From: W0P28-013 sp051870755
Lineage (GTDB): Bacteria > Bacteroidota > Bacteroidia > Bacteroidales > Paludibacteraceae
Length of the DNA: 64,000 nt
Reading direction: 5' to 3'
Assembly (NCBI GenBank): GCA_051870755.1
Contig: JBJECE010000009.1
Location: forward strand, 1-64,000
Shown: positions 42,786-51,554 of the stretch, piece after piece
Layout: each line of letters begins with the position of its first letter
Numbering within the stretch: position 1 is the first letter of the stretch
Program-made: the position numbers and the translations under genes
Notes under the pieces: model-generated
Told to the model about the DNA's origin: nothing
Databases searched by the model: none
What the model saw: the letters and a program-made list of their open reading frames with translations, nothing else

Positions 42786-43547
42786 TTATTTTCCGGCAGT
42801 CAATTCCGAGCGTTTTTGGCGCCCGTAACTGCGATATTCGTCGAACGGAATCTCGATGTCGGGCTCTTGCCAAGCGGCTGTGTGGGCGAGGCCGAATTGC
42901 AAAAATTTGATGGTGATGCCGCGCGCGAGCCATTGGGTTTCGTAGTAGGTTTTGATGGTGAGTACCGTGTCGTCGGCATGTGTGGCATACACGTTGTCGG
43001 TGCGGACAAATATCGGCAGATGGTTGACTTCGGCCACGGCGCAGGCGTAGGTGAACAGAAATTGGCTGTCGGTTTTGAGGTTGATGCGACCGTCGGGCGC
43101 GAGTATCTGTTCGTAGAGGTGCAGGAAGTCGGTGGAAACCAGCCGTTTACCCACTTTTTTCATTTGCGGGTCGGGGAATGTTATCCAAATTTCGGCCACT
43201 TCGCCCGGTGCGAAAAAGTGGTTGATGGCGTTGATGCCTGTGCGCACGAAGGCGACGTTGTGCAGGGTGCGTTCCTGCGCCTGTTTGGCGCCTGTCCACA
43301 TGCGCGCGCCTTTGATGTCGATGCCGATGAAATTTTTGTCGGGAAAACGTTCGGCCAATCCGACAGTGTATTCGCCGCGACCGCACCCGAGTTCGAGCAC
43401 AATGGGGTGCGTGTTGCCGAAAAAGCGTTCGTGCCATCGGCCTTTGAGGTCGAACGTGGCGCCGGCGGCCAATTCGTTGTACGACAGTTGGAAAACATGC
43501 GCGAATGTCTCCATTTCGGCGAATTTCTTCAGTTTGTTTTTGCTCAT
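42786..43547 (-). CDS. trmB: tRNA (guanine-N7-)-methyltransferase
   Basis: About 253 residues from ATG 43547 (MSKNKLKKFAEMETF, the usual start). It methylates G46 of tRNA using S-adenosylmethionine. SAM-binding core: PIVLELGCGRGEYTVGLAE, then NFIGIDIKGARMW, FVRTGINAINHFFAPGEVAE, and the family motif IWITFPDPQMKK followed by KRLVSTDFLHLY. Length is normal. A consensus promoter lies at 43572-43603, giving a leader of about 18 nt. Confidence 0.94.
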   Translation of the reverse strand: MSKNKLKKFAEMETFAHVFQLSYNELAAGATFDLKGRWHERFFGNTHPIVLELGCGRGEYTVGLAERFPDKNFIGIDIKGARMWTGAKQAQERTLHNVAFVRTGINAINHFFAPGEVAEIWITFPDPQMKKVGKRLVSTDFLHLYEQILAPDGRINLKTDSQFLFTYACAVAEVNHLPIFVRTDNVYATHADDTVLTIKTYYETQWLARGITIKFLQFGLAHTAAWQEPDIEIPFDEYRSYGRQKRSELTAGK

Positions 43548-43571
43548 TGTGCTGATGTGTTGTTTGCGGTG

Positions 43572-43603
43572 CAAAAGTACGATTTTTTGCCCGAAATGGC
43601 AAA
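43572..43603 (-). promoter_or_regulatory. Bacteroidota-type promoter for trmB
   Basis: Minus strand: TTTG (43603-43600), a 20-nt spacer, TACTTTTG (43579-43572). A full consensus match. Confidence 0.75.
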
Positions 43604-43683
43604 TCGAACCGGCGTTGTGTGGCGGTTTGCCGCTCGCGGACGAAGAATTTCGTCGATTTTTTATCGAAAAACAATAAAAATAT

Positions 43684-43714
43684 TTTGCTATTCAAAAAAA
43701 AAGTTGTTACTTTG
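43684..43714 (+). promoter_or_regulatory. Promoter of the M13 peptidase gene
   Basis: TTTG at 43684-43687, a 19-nt spacer, then TTACTTTG at 43707-43714 (one base off TAnnTTTG). It is 29 nt before the ATG at 43744. Confidence 0.6.
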
Positions 43715-43743
43715 CCGCCACAAAACAAAAATTGATTTTTATA

Positions 43744-45759
43744 ATGAAAAAAGTAGTTTATGCAATGATGATTGTATCAGCAATGGTGGCTGCATCGTGC
43801 GGCCGCAAGGAGGCGCAGACCTCGGGTATCTACCTATCGAATTTGGACACGACGGCTGTGGCTCAAGACGATTTTTATCAGTACGCATGTGGCGGCTGGA
43901 TGAAAAACAACCCGCTCACGGGCGAGTATTCGCGCTTTGGCAGTTTCGACAAATTGGCCGAAGACAACCGCGAACAACTGAAAGGTTTGATTACCGAACT
44001 GGCCGAAAAGCCGAATAAATCGGTCGGGTCGGTGGAACAGAAAATCGGCGACCTGTACAACTTGGCCATGGACAGCGCGCGCCTCAACGCCGAGGGCTAT
44101 CAGCCGATTAACGGCTACATCGAGGCATTTGCCAAGGCCGAAAAAGAGGATTTGGCGCGCCTGTTGGGCGAAACACGCTACGGCATGTTTATGCTCTACG
44201 TCGATGCCGACGCCATGAACAGCGCGGTGAATCTGCTGCAAACCTATCAGTCGGGCTATGCGCTGGGCGAACGCGAGTATTACCTCGACAACGACGAACA
44301 CACCCTTGAAATTCGTGCCAAATACGAGCAACACATCGCGCGGATGTTCGAGTTGTGCGGTTTTGCAGCCGAAGAGTCTGCCGCAGCCGCCAAAACCGTA
44401 TTGCGCATGGAGACACGCCTTGCCACGGCGGCCTACGACAATGTGAAACTGCGCGACCCGCAAGCCAACTACAACAAAATGTCGATGGACGAGTTGAAGG
44501 CGCTGGTGCCGCAGTTCGATTGGGACGCCTATTTCGCTGCACGCCACATCAGCACCAACCAAATTTCGGTGTCGCAAAAAGAGCATTTGCAGGAAGTTGG
44601 CAAGATGATGGCCGAGGAGTCTATCGAAGACCTCCGCACCTATTTTATTTGGCAGGTCATCGACGATGCGGCAAGTTATCTGAGCGACGAAATCAGCGCT
44701 GCCAATTTCGATTTCTACGGCAAAACCTTGTCGGGCAAACAAGAGCAGTCGCCACGTTGGAAACGCGCCGTGGGTGTCGTAAACGGCACACTTGGCGAGG
44801 CCGTCGGACAGATGTATGTGGCCAAATATTTCCCGCCCGAAGCCAAAGAGCGCATGGTGAATTTGGTCAAAAACCTGCAAGCATCGCTTGGCGAACGCAT
44901 CGACAACCTCGAATGGATGAGCGACGAAACGAAAGCCAAAGCGCGCGAAAAATTGGCAACATTCTATGTCAAAGTGGGTTATCCCGACAAGTGGCGCGAC
45001 TACAGCGGCCTGACCATCGACCCGTCGCTGTCGTATTACGAGAATCTGAAACGTGCATCCGACTTTGAAGATGCCTACGAACTGAGTTTCATCGACCAAC
45101 CGGTCGATCGCGACAAATGGTATATGACGCCGCAAACCGTCAATGCCTACTACAACCCGAGCACCAACGAAATCTGTTTTCCGGCAGGCATTCTGCAATA
45201 TCCGTTCTTCGACATGCAGGCCGACGACGCCATGAACTACGGCGCCATCGGTGTGGTTATCGGCCACGAGATGACGCACGGATTCGACGACCAAGGATGC
45301 CAATTCGACAAAGACGGCAACCTGAATAATTGGTGGACGGCCGAGGACAAAGAGAAGTTTGATGCACGCACCAAGGTGATGGCCGACTATTTCGACGGCA
45401 TCGAAGTGGCTCCGGGCGTACATGCCAACGGACGTTTCACGTTGGGCGAAAACATTGCCGACCACGGCGGTTTGCAAGTGTCGTTCAACGCCTTTAAGCA
45501 CGCCATGGAGGAACATCCGCTCGACACCATCGACGGATTTTCGCCCGAGCAGCGTTTCTTCCTTGCCTATGCCACCGTGTGGGCGGGCAATATCCGCGAC
45601 GAGGAGATTTTGGTGCGCACCAAAGGCGACCCGCACTCGCTCGGTCGTTGGCGCGTGAATGGCGCACTGCCGCACATCGGTGCTTGGTACGAGGCGTTCC
45701 ACGTTACCGAGTCGTCGCCCATGTATGTAGCTCCCGAAAATCGCGTAAGTATTTGGTAA
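43744..45759 (+). CDS. M13 (PepO/neprilysin) family metallopeptidase lipoprotein
   Basis: About 671 residues from ATG 43744. Signal peptide with lipobox (MVAASC) makes it a lipoprotein. The M13 N-terminal domain begins DDFYQYACGGWMKNNP; the C-terminal catalytic domain has the zinc site VVIGHEMTHGFDDQGCQFD (HExxH), the third ligand Glu in NIADHGGLQVSF (GENIADHGG), and NAYYNPSTNEICFPAGIL. Residues follow the gluzincin order and length of full-size PepO proteins. It cleaves small peptides in the periplasm or at the surface. It is followed by a bidirectional terminator (45781-45823). Confidence 0.93.
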   Translation: MKKVVYAMMIVSAMVAASCGRKEAQTSGIYLSNLDTTAVAQDDFYQYACGGWMKNNPLTGEYSRFGSFDKLAEDNREQLKGLITELAEKPNKSVGSVEQKIGDLYNLAMDSARLNAEGYQPINGYIEAFAKAEKEDLARLLGETRYGMFMLYVDADAMNSAVNLLQTYQSGYALGEREYYLDNDEHTLEIRAKYEQHIARMFELCGFAAEESAAAAKTVLRMETRLATAAYDNVKLRDPQANYNKMSMDELKALVPQFDWDAYFAARHISTNQISVSQKEHLQEVGKMMAEESIEDLRTYFIWQVIDDAASYLSDEISAANFDFYGKTLSGKQEQSPRWKRAVGVVNGTLGEAVGQMYVAKYFPPEAKERMVNLVKNLQASLGERIDNLEWMSDETKAKAREKLATFYVKVGYPDKWRDYSGLTIDPSLSYYENLKRASDFEDAYELSFIDQPVDRDKWYMTPQTVNAYYNPSTNEICFPAGILQYPFFDMQADDAMNYGAIGVVIGHEMTHGFDDQGCQFDKDGNLNNWWTAEDKEKFDARTKVMADYFDGIEVAPGVHANGRFTLGENIADHGGLQVSFNAFKHAMEEHPLDTIDGFSPEQRFFLAYATVWAGNIRDEEILVRTKGDPHSLGRWRVNGALPHIGAWYEAFHVTESSPMYVAPENRVSIW

Positions 45760-45780
45760 ATAAACGTTTGCTATAAATAT

Positions 45781-45823
45781 TCAGGGCTGATTCCTTGCGG
45801 GAGTCAGCCCTGAACGTTTTTGC
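45781..45823. terminator. Bidirectional hairpin terminator
   Basis: TCAGGGCTGA pairs with TCAGCCCTGA, followed on the plus strand by CGTTTTT. It separates the M13 gene (plus) from the Zn-ribbon/TPR gene (minus, ends 45838). Confidence 0.85.
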
Positions 45824-45837
45824 CGGTGTGCGACTTG

Positions 45838-47745
45838 TTATCCTTTGTGGAAGGCGCTTATCAGTTGGTTCAATGCAGCGATAAACTCGTGCGGATTGCC
45901 GGTGCGGACTTCCGAATAGGTGAGCGGTTCGCTTTTGTCTTCGTGCTGATATTCCAACAAGTTTTTGCCGTATGGGCCCAAGAAAATTTCTTTGTTGGTA
46001 CCATTCATCTCGATGAAGATGGAGTTGTTGCGCAGGGCAATGGAGTTGATGTTGCGGTAATAGACGGAATCCATATCGCACGGCTCCAATTCGTTGACAA
46101 ACGTGTTCCAATAGTTGTAGTTGATAATCAGGCGATCGGCTTGCGGCACGGCTACCACATAGTACACGCGGTCGAGCACATAGTATGGGTCATCGGTCCA
46201 AACTCTTGCGTCATCGTTTTTGTCGTATTGCGTAAAATAGTTCAGGAAAAGGATTTTGCCCGGAACCTCTTTTTCGTTGTAGATGCCGCATGCTTTGAGG
46301 GTTTGTCCCACGGGGTCGCCCAAGGTGGTAATTTCTGTGTCGTGCGACAGGAAACACCGGCAGAAGTCCACCATGTCGAGTATCGTGGCGCGGTTGTGGT
46401 GCATGTCGAGCGCATATTTGTATTTCGCTTGGTTGGTGGCGTTCTCGGCACTGACCGCCTGACGTTGTTTCGACACGCGCGAGAAACGCACGATGGTTTT
46501 CGTCAGGAAAAGGATGAACGGCGACAGCAAAAACAGCAGTGTGATCAGCGCACGATAGTCGTGTGCGATGCCGTATTTTTTTATGACTATATCTTTGTCT
46601 TCGTCGGCGATGGAGAGTGCCCACTTGTTTTGGATGTTTGCTTCGCTGTCTTCGGTGCGGTATGCCACCATCCAACATTCGGCGTTGAAGGTGCTGTCCT
46701 TCTGTGCGTCGTAGATGCTGTCGATGCGCAGTTCTTCCATTTTCTCTTTGCGTTCTTTGCGCGACAGTTTCTGGTTGCCGTAGCGTTCTTGATAGCGCTG
46801 TTGTACAGTCCTTTCGGGGTGTACGCGCACCTCTTTGCACGAATAGCCCACACCGCCTTCGGTAAGGAGAAAGGCGAATGTAAACACAGCCATGATGATG
46901 AGTCGTTTCAGCATATTGCCGATGGGATAACTCGGTTTTTCGATTTTGTGCGGCGGCTGCGGCTCGTACATATAGTCGAAAAAGTTCTGACGCTCGATCG
47001 GGTCTTCCATGCGTTTCACGGCGGCGTGCCAATTTTCGGGCAGGTCGTTGTCGTGCTCGGTGGGAATGGAGCAGCGGAAACTTTCGAAATACGAATAGTC
47101 GTGTTCGCGCGTTCTGTTTTCCTGTTTTTCGCCTTTCAGTATTTGCAGATATTCTACGTTTTTCGGGTCCGAAATATTGATGTGCGTTTCTATTTCGCTC
47201 AACTCGTCGGGTTCGGGCATCAGGGTTTTGATTTTGTCGAACAGCTCGTCGGGTTGTTCGCCGCGCACCTGCAGGCCGTTGGCCACGAATGCACCTTGGC
47301 GCAAAACCATCAGCAGAATCAGGTATTTGCGTTTGCCTTGCAGATTGGTGGCGGTGTGCAGCCACTCTTCTATTTTGTTGGCTGTTTGGTGGTCGAGCGC
47401 TTTGGGCGATTTGCCTTCGAACAGCGACAGTGCGTAGTAGTAGTACATGTCGGGTTCGGTGGGCTGTTGGTCAACCGCCATTTTGAAGTTGCGCTGTGCC
47501 AACTCGTAGTTTTTCAGCCCCATGTAGAAGAGTCCCATGGCAAACAGGGCGTTTGTGTCCTTGGGATTTTCCTGTGCTTTTTGTTTGAATACGTCGATGT
47601 ATTGCTGCGCCATCTCGTTGGTCATTTTCAACGGGTTGACGTCGGCCTGTACAAATTTGTTGACAGCGCCGCACGAGCATTGTGTTTGCCCCTCTTTCAG
47701 CGGACGCTGACATTTACTGCATCTTAAAACTTTCAGTATTGCCAT
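45838..47745 (-). CDS. Zn-ribbon / TPR membrane protein of unknown function
   Basis: 635 residues. N-terminal zinc ribbon with Cys9, Cys12, Cys23 and Cys25 (RCSKCQ, then TQCSCG). TPR-like helical repeats follow at about 45-130 (NALFAMGLFYMGLKNYELAQ). Two transmembrane segments lie near 275-300 (LIIMAVFTFAFLL) and 390-420 (LITLLFLLSPFILFL), separated by a charged domain that contains KLSRKERKEKMEEL. The C-terminal part (about 430-635) is a soluble domain without recognised motifs. It is the last gene of a four-gene minus-strand set whose first gene encodes an SPFH protein. Probable scaffold; function unknown. Confidence 0.6.
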   Translation of the reverse strand: MAILKVLRCSKCQRPLKEGQTQCSCGAVNKFVQADVNPLKMTNEMAQQYIDVFKQKAQENPKDTNALFAMGLFYMGLKNYELAQRNFKMAVDQQPTEPDMYYYYALSLFEGKSPKALDHQTANKIEEWLHTATNLQGKRKYLILLMVLRQGAFVANGLQVRGEQPDELFDKIKTLMPEPDELSEIETHINISDPKNVEYLQILKGEKQENRTREHDYSYFESFRCSIPTEHDNDLPENWHAAVKRMEDPIERQNFFDYMYEPQPPHKIEKPSYPIGNMLKRLIIMAVFTFAFLLTEGGVGYSCKEVRVHPERTVQQRYQERYGNQKLSRKERKEKMEELRIDSIYDAQKDSTFNAECWMVAYRTEDSEANIQNKWALSIADEDKDIVIKKYGIAHDYRALITLLFLLSPFILFLTKTIVRFSRVSKQRQAVSAENATNQAKYKYALDMHHNRATILDMVDFCRCFLSHDTEITTLGDPVGQTLKACGIYNEKEVPGKILFLNYFTQYDKNDDARVWTDDPYYVLDRVYYVVAVPQADRLIINYNYWNTFVNELEPCDMDSVYYRNINSIALRNNSIFIEMNGTNKEIFLGPYGKNLLEYQHEDKSEPLTYSEVRTGNPHEFIAALNQLISAFHKG

Positions 47746-47764
47746 AATGTGTTAATTTTTAGGG

Positions 47765-48385
47765 TTATGCTTGTTGCGATGCGTTGATGAGTTCTTGTGC
47801 GCGACGCATCAGTTTTTCGTAGTTGGCACTCAACTGTTTTGGCGGAATGGAGTTGGCTTCGCGGATGAGGCGGTTCCATTGCAGACGCGTGGCTTCGGTG
47901 GCGTGTTTGTCGGCCATCTCGGTCAGGTCGGCCACCAGGTTGCGTACGTCTTGCGTATTGTTTTCAAGGTCGCGTTGGCGCAGTTCGTGGTTCGAGTCGG
48001 TCTCGGCGACGAAGAAGGCCGGAATGCACCACAACAGGGTGATTATCAGCAGCAAGGCCGCATACCATCTGAAACCGATTTCGAGCCCACAGCCGGCTGT
48101 GAGAATGGAGTAGCCTACCATGATGACGATTCCGGCAAGGCAGTAATACAAGCCGAATGTGCCAAGTACGACGCCCAACCACGGCGAAACGCCGTCAATA
48201 TCGTGGCGCATAAAAGCCAGCCAACCGAAAAAGACGGCTTCCAAAAAGATGGTGTAGCACATATTGAACCAAAAGAGCGCAGTGGTTTCTGCCGGTTTGA
48301 ACAGCAGAAACAGAACGAGGGTTACTACCACTGTTGCAATGGGCAAAACGATGCCCGTCAGCATATTGATTTTTTTTGTTGCCAT
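47765..48385 (-). CDS. Polytopic membrane protein of unknown function
   Basis: About 206 residues from the ATG near 48385; a longer reading from a GTG at 48535 has an implausible basic N-terminus. Four transmembrane helices are visible (LTGIVLPIATVVVTLVLFLL, MCYTIFLEAVFFGWLAFM, LGTFGLYYCLAGIVIMVGYS, and FRWYAALLLIITLLWCI). A cytosolic C-terminal helical tail follows (ELRQRDLENNTQDVRNLV). It lies 19 nt upstream of the Zn-ribbon/TPR gene and 20 nt after the 105-residue gene, all in the SPFH cluster. No family recognised. Confidence 0.6.
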   Translation of the reverse strand: MATKKINMLTGIVLPIATVVVTLVLFLLFKPAETTALFWFNMCYTIFLEAVFFGWLAFMRHDIDGVSPWLGVVLGTFGLYYCLAGIVIMVGYSILTAGCGLEIGFRWYAALLLIITLLWCIPAFFVAETDSNHELRQRDLENNTQDVRNLVADLTEMADKHATEATRLQWNRLIREANSIPPKQLSANYEKLMRRAQELINASQQA

Positions 48386-48405
48386 AAGTGTTGTGTTTGA
48401 GTGTG

Positions 48406-48723
48406 TTATTGTATTGGATTTTGCGACCCGACGGTAATTTTCTGTTGCCAGATAAAGTGAATGATCACTTCGGCTGTGGCGCCGTCTTTTTTGAATTGGT
48501 CGGCCAATTTTTTGGCTTTCAGATAACTGCTGCACGCCATCATATAGGGTGTGTTATCGACTATGAATTTGGCTGTCGCTAGTTCGATGAACTTGTTGGA
48601 GTCGTACACGTCTTTTACGATTTGCAGTTTGCTGGCGCCGGGGTCTTTCAGCAGCACATACGTCGATTTGAAAAACAGAAAATAGATGCCATAGGCAATT
48701 GCAATTAAAATAATGAATCCCAT
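48406..48723 (-). CDS. Small membrane-anchored protein of unknown function
   Basis: 105 residues. An N-terminal hydrophobic segment (FIILIAIAYGIYFLFF) anchors a short soluble domain with a helical part (LQIVKDVYDSNKFIELATAK) and a polar C-terminal strand (EVIIHFIWQQKITVGSQN). It sits between the SPFH gene (40 nt) and the polytopic gene (20 nt), all on the minus strand. I do not recognise it. The conserved-looking spacing suggests a single transcript and a shared membrane complex. Confidence 0.55.
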   Translation of the reverse strand: MGFIILIAIAYGIYFLFFKSTYVLLKDPGASKLQIVKDVYDSNKFIELATAKFIVDNTPYMMACSSYLKAKKLADQFKKDGATAEVIIHFIWQQKITVGSQNPIQ

Positions 48724-48763
48724 AATTTTTTGATTTTTAAGTTGTTATTGAAATTATACACGA

Positions 48764-49993
48764 TTAAATGGTTGGTGGTGGTGGCGGCACTGCTCCGAAC
48801 AATCCGCTGAGGTCGGGGCGGTTTTGTGCGGCGTCCCATTGCGGCATGCCGGCTGTCCACACGAGTGTGGCCGGTGTGAGTGTGCCTTGCTGCACCAATG
48901 TACGCAGTGTGTTCAGGTCGTACGGGCCTTGTTGTGCGCCGTTTATCAGCACATGGTAGGTGGTGGCTGCCGGTGGTGGTGGCGGTACGGCTGCGGCTTG
49001 CGGTTGCATGGGTTGTGCGTTCATCACGCCGGCCATTTGCCCCATTTGTGCGCCGAATGCGCCGCCCATGCCGAATCCCATGCCGATACCCATACCTGCG
49101 CCCATCATTTGGCCGGCCGAGCCTTCGTTTTGCGCTGCACTTTGCATCACGTCGAATTGGCGTTCCTGCTGGTAGTTGTAGCCTTCGCGTTGGCGTTTGC
49201 GTGCCAATGCGCTCGATTCGATGTCCATCTCGGCGGCCTTGGTCTTCATCGACATGATGCGCTGGTAGTTCTCGTCGTCCTCGTTCGGATGAATTTCCGC
49301 CACATCGAAATTGGTGATTTCGATGCCGTACTCTTCGAAATAGAGGTTCAACTCTTTTTTGACGAAAGCGGCTACGTCGAACAGATTGTTGTTGACGGCG
49401 GTGATGGAAGTGTGCTGTTGGCTGAAAAATTTGCTGATGAGCGGTGTAACGCGTTGTGAAACGGCGCTCGAAAATTCGGCGCTGAAGTCATCAACCAAAA
49501 TTTCGTGTTGCGTGCCGGAATATTCGCGAATGAACGCGATGGCGTTGGTTATTCGGAACTCGTATTCGCCGTATGCGCCGACGTGGATAGGTGTGCCTTC
49601 GTCGCCGAGTGTGTAGTCGTTGATGAGCAGTCCCACGCCCCATTCGTTGTTGCGCTGGCGTGTGGTGCTGGTAACGAACAGTGTGGTTTTGAAAGCCGAT
49701 TCGCCACCGGTGGCCAGATTCACAATGTTTTGCAGAAACGGTACATTGTTGGTCGAAAGTTCGTGTCGCCCCGGTTGAAACGTGTCGGAGTACATGCCTT
49801 CGCTGCAAAATACCATCACTTGTCCCTCTTGTACCGTTACTTTGGCTTTGGTCGAGAGATTGTCGTAGGGGTGCCGTTTCAGCAGACACCCTTTTTCAAG
49901 GTTGTGGAACACATTATCGATAATGCCCACGCGCTCTGCACCTTGTCCGTCGTAGGTAACGCCGTCGGTGCGTTGTTTGTTAAAAAGTCCCAT
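48764..49993 (-). CDS. SPFH-domain protein with C-terminal GYF_2 domain
   Basis: 409 residues. The N-terminal 250 residues are an SPFH/YdjI-like domain: QEGQVMVFCSEGMYSDTF, then QPGRHELSTNNVPFLQNIV and GLLINDYTLGDEGTPI. An Ala/Gly/Met-rich linker follows (GMGIGMGFGMGGAFGAQMGQ), then a C-terminal GYF_2/DUF4339 module of about 55 residues (YHVLINGAQQGPYDLNTL, then LVWTAGMPQWDAA). YdjI-type SPFH proteins usually carry a C-terminal Zn-ribbon; here GYF_2 occupies that place, while a Zn-ribbon begins the TPR protein of the same cluster. SPFH proteins organise membrane microdomains. It heads the four-gene set. Confidence 0.82.
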   Translation of the reverse strand: MGLFNKQRTDGVTYDGQGAERVGIIDNVFHNLEKGCLLKRHPYDNLSTKAKVTVQEGQVMVFCSEGMYSDTFQPGRHELSTNNVPFLQNIVNLATGGESAFKTTLFVTSTTRQRNNEWGVGLLINDYTLGDEGTPIHVGAYGEYEFRITNAIAFIREYSGTQHEILVDDFSAEFSSAVSQRVTPLISKFFSQQHTSITAVNNNLFDVAAFVKKELNLYFEEYGIEITNFDVAEIHPNEDDENYQRIMSMKTKAAEMDIESSALARKRQREGYNYQQERQFDVMQSAAQNEGSAGQMMGAGMGIGMGFGMGGAFGAQMGQMAGVMNAQPMQPQAAAVPPPPPAATTYHVLINGAQQGPYDLNTLRTLVQQGTLTPATLVWTAGMPQWDAAQNRPDLSGLFGAVPPPPPTI

Positions 49994-50027
49994 GCTTGTA
50001 ATGTATTGATAATTAGTTAATTATAAT

Positions 50028-51527
50028 TTATTTTACAATCACTTTGTGCGTGTCGTTGCCTGTTTTTACGATGTAGATGCCTTGTGGCAAGCAACCGTTT
50101 TTAGCCGTAACATCCAGTCCGGTTACATTAAAAATGCGCATGTCGGTGTCGCCATAGATGGTGTGGTCTTCTACCCATGGTATTATATAATGGGTGTCCG
50201 GGTTTGTCAAACCGGTTGTGGTACCTTTAGGCACGACGGTTATGGTAAACGTTTTTTTGTTCGGGGTTTCGTAGCCGCTTTCTCCCGTACCAAATATGGA
50301 TTGTACAGTTACAACGGCCTCGCCTTCGGCCAATGCTGTGATGTATCTGGAATTGATATCACTGATTATAATCGGGCAAAGTTCGCAAATTTTGGTGTAG
50401 CCCGGTATGCCGACAATAGCGTGGTATTCGTTTGGAATTTCGAATCCCAATGTTGCATTAGACGATACCGTTCCCACAATTTGTACCGAATCGCCTACTT
50501 CGATGGTTGCTGCATCACGTTCCAACACTATTTCGTTGTGATATACGAACGTGGTTTTGTATGTTTTGGAGTAAGGTAGATATTCCGCATTCCCTTCGTT
50601 CGATGCTGTTACAACCACTGTGCCTGCTTTTGTTCCGGTAAGTACATTACCATTGAGCGTACCGCAGTCGGCTCCGTCCGTAATGGTGTAAGTCAGTGGC
50701 AGACCGGCCGGACTATTGACGGGGCCTACAGTTACTTGGTCGCCTACATAGTGGTTGGTATAATCCGAGGTGCCTCCTCCTATGCCGCCACCGCCTTGCG
50801 ATTTTTGTTTACCCGTGATGGTAACGGGAATAGTTATGTACACATTTTTTTGCCATTGGTTATCACATAATTTGATATAAGCGGTGGTTGTTCCGGCGGT
50901 CGTGATGGTGCCGCTTATGGTGATGGTTTCGGAACCGATTATCTTGGGTTCGCATAATAATGTTTTGTCGCCTGTTACGCCCGAATAAACTACATATATC
51001 GGTTTTTTGTCCGTATTCATAGTATTTTCGGCGAGTGAAGCGTAATTGATAGTAATGGTTTGGGAAAATGTTTCGCCAACGTAATCCGAAATTGTTATTT
51101 CTGTTTTGTCCGCTTCAAGTTTTTGTATTTGACGAATGCGTATATTCCAAACGCTTGCCGACACTCCTCCACTAAAACTGGTAGGCTGGGTTTGTGAACT
51201 TGTGCTGTGCATTCTGATGGCAGTTGCTTGCGGGTCAATATTAAAAGCCGTTTTGCTGCAACAGACATATTCCCATGTTTCATTGATTCGTTGGAACCAA
51301 TGGTGATAAGCTTGGTTTGTTCCACTATATGAGTATCCGCCGATTGTTACATAATCGGCATAAAATGGTTTTGCATCAATCGTACTTCCCAGATAAATGG
51401 TTGGTTCGTTCAACGTGTATACACTTCCTTTCACGTATTCATATACATAAACATCGGTAAACAATGCCGCCATGGCGTAACCGGCAATAGTGATCGCCGC
51501 AAGCAACACAAAACATCTCTTTTTCAT
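50028..51527 (-). CDS. Exported Ig-like protein with Type IX sorting-like C-terminus
   Basis: 499 residues. Signal peptide FVLLAAITIAGYAMA. A unique N-terminal domain (to ~200), then Big-type Ig-like regions (GLPLTYTITDGADCGTLNGN, then VLTGTKAGTVVVTASNEGN; also VLERDAATIEVGDSVQIVGT). The last ~45 residues (GDTDMRIFNVTGLDVTAKNG, then QGIYIVKTGNDTHKVIVK) match the tail of the neighbouring nuclease (51555), strong evidence for a shared Type IX secretion sorting signal. Probably exported to the cell surface. No catalytic domain found. Confidence 0.65.
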   Translation of the reverse strand: MKKRCFVLLAAITIAGYAMAALFTDVYVYEYVKGSVYTLNEPTIYLGSTIDAKPFYADYVTIGGYSYSGTNQAYHHWFQRINETWEYVCCSKTAFNIDPQATAIRMHSTSSQTQPTSFSGGVSASVWNIRIRQIQKLEADKTEITISDYVGETFSQTITINYASLAENTMNTDKKPIYVVYSGVTGDKTLLCEPKIIGSETITISGTITTAGTTTAYIKLCDNQWQKNVYITIPVTITGKQKSQGGGGIGGGTSDYTNHYVGDQVTVGPVNSPAGLPLTYTITDGADCGTLNGNVLTGTKAGTVVVTASNEGNAEYLPYSKTYKTTFVYHNEIVLERDAATIEVGDSVQIVGTVSSNATLGFEIPNEYHAIVGIPGYTKICELCPIIISDINSRYITALAEGEAVVTVQSIFGTGESGYETPNKKTFTITVVPKGTTTGLTNPDTHYIIPWVEDHTIYGDTDMRIFNVTGLDVTAKNGCLPQGIYIVKTGNDTHKVIVK

Positions 51528-51554
51528 ACTATTACAATGTTAATGGTTAATACT

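Noticed and set aside
43834..45702. Minus-strand frame of 622 codons opposite the M13 peptidase
   Set aside because: The plus strand encodes a full M13 peptidase with its zinc motifs. The opposite frame shows no signal peptide or domain.
45820..47727. Plus-strand frame of 635 codons opposite the Zn-ribbon/TPR gene
   Set aside because: The minus-strand reading has a zinc ribbon, TPRs and membrane segments; the opposite one has low-complexity Phe/Val-rich sequence only.
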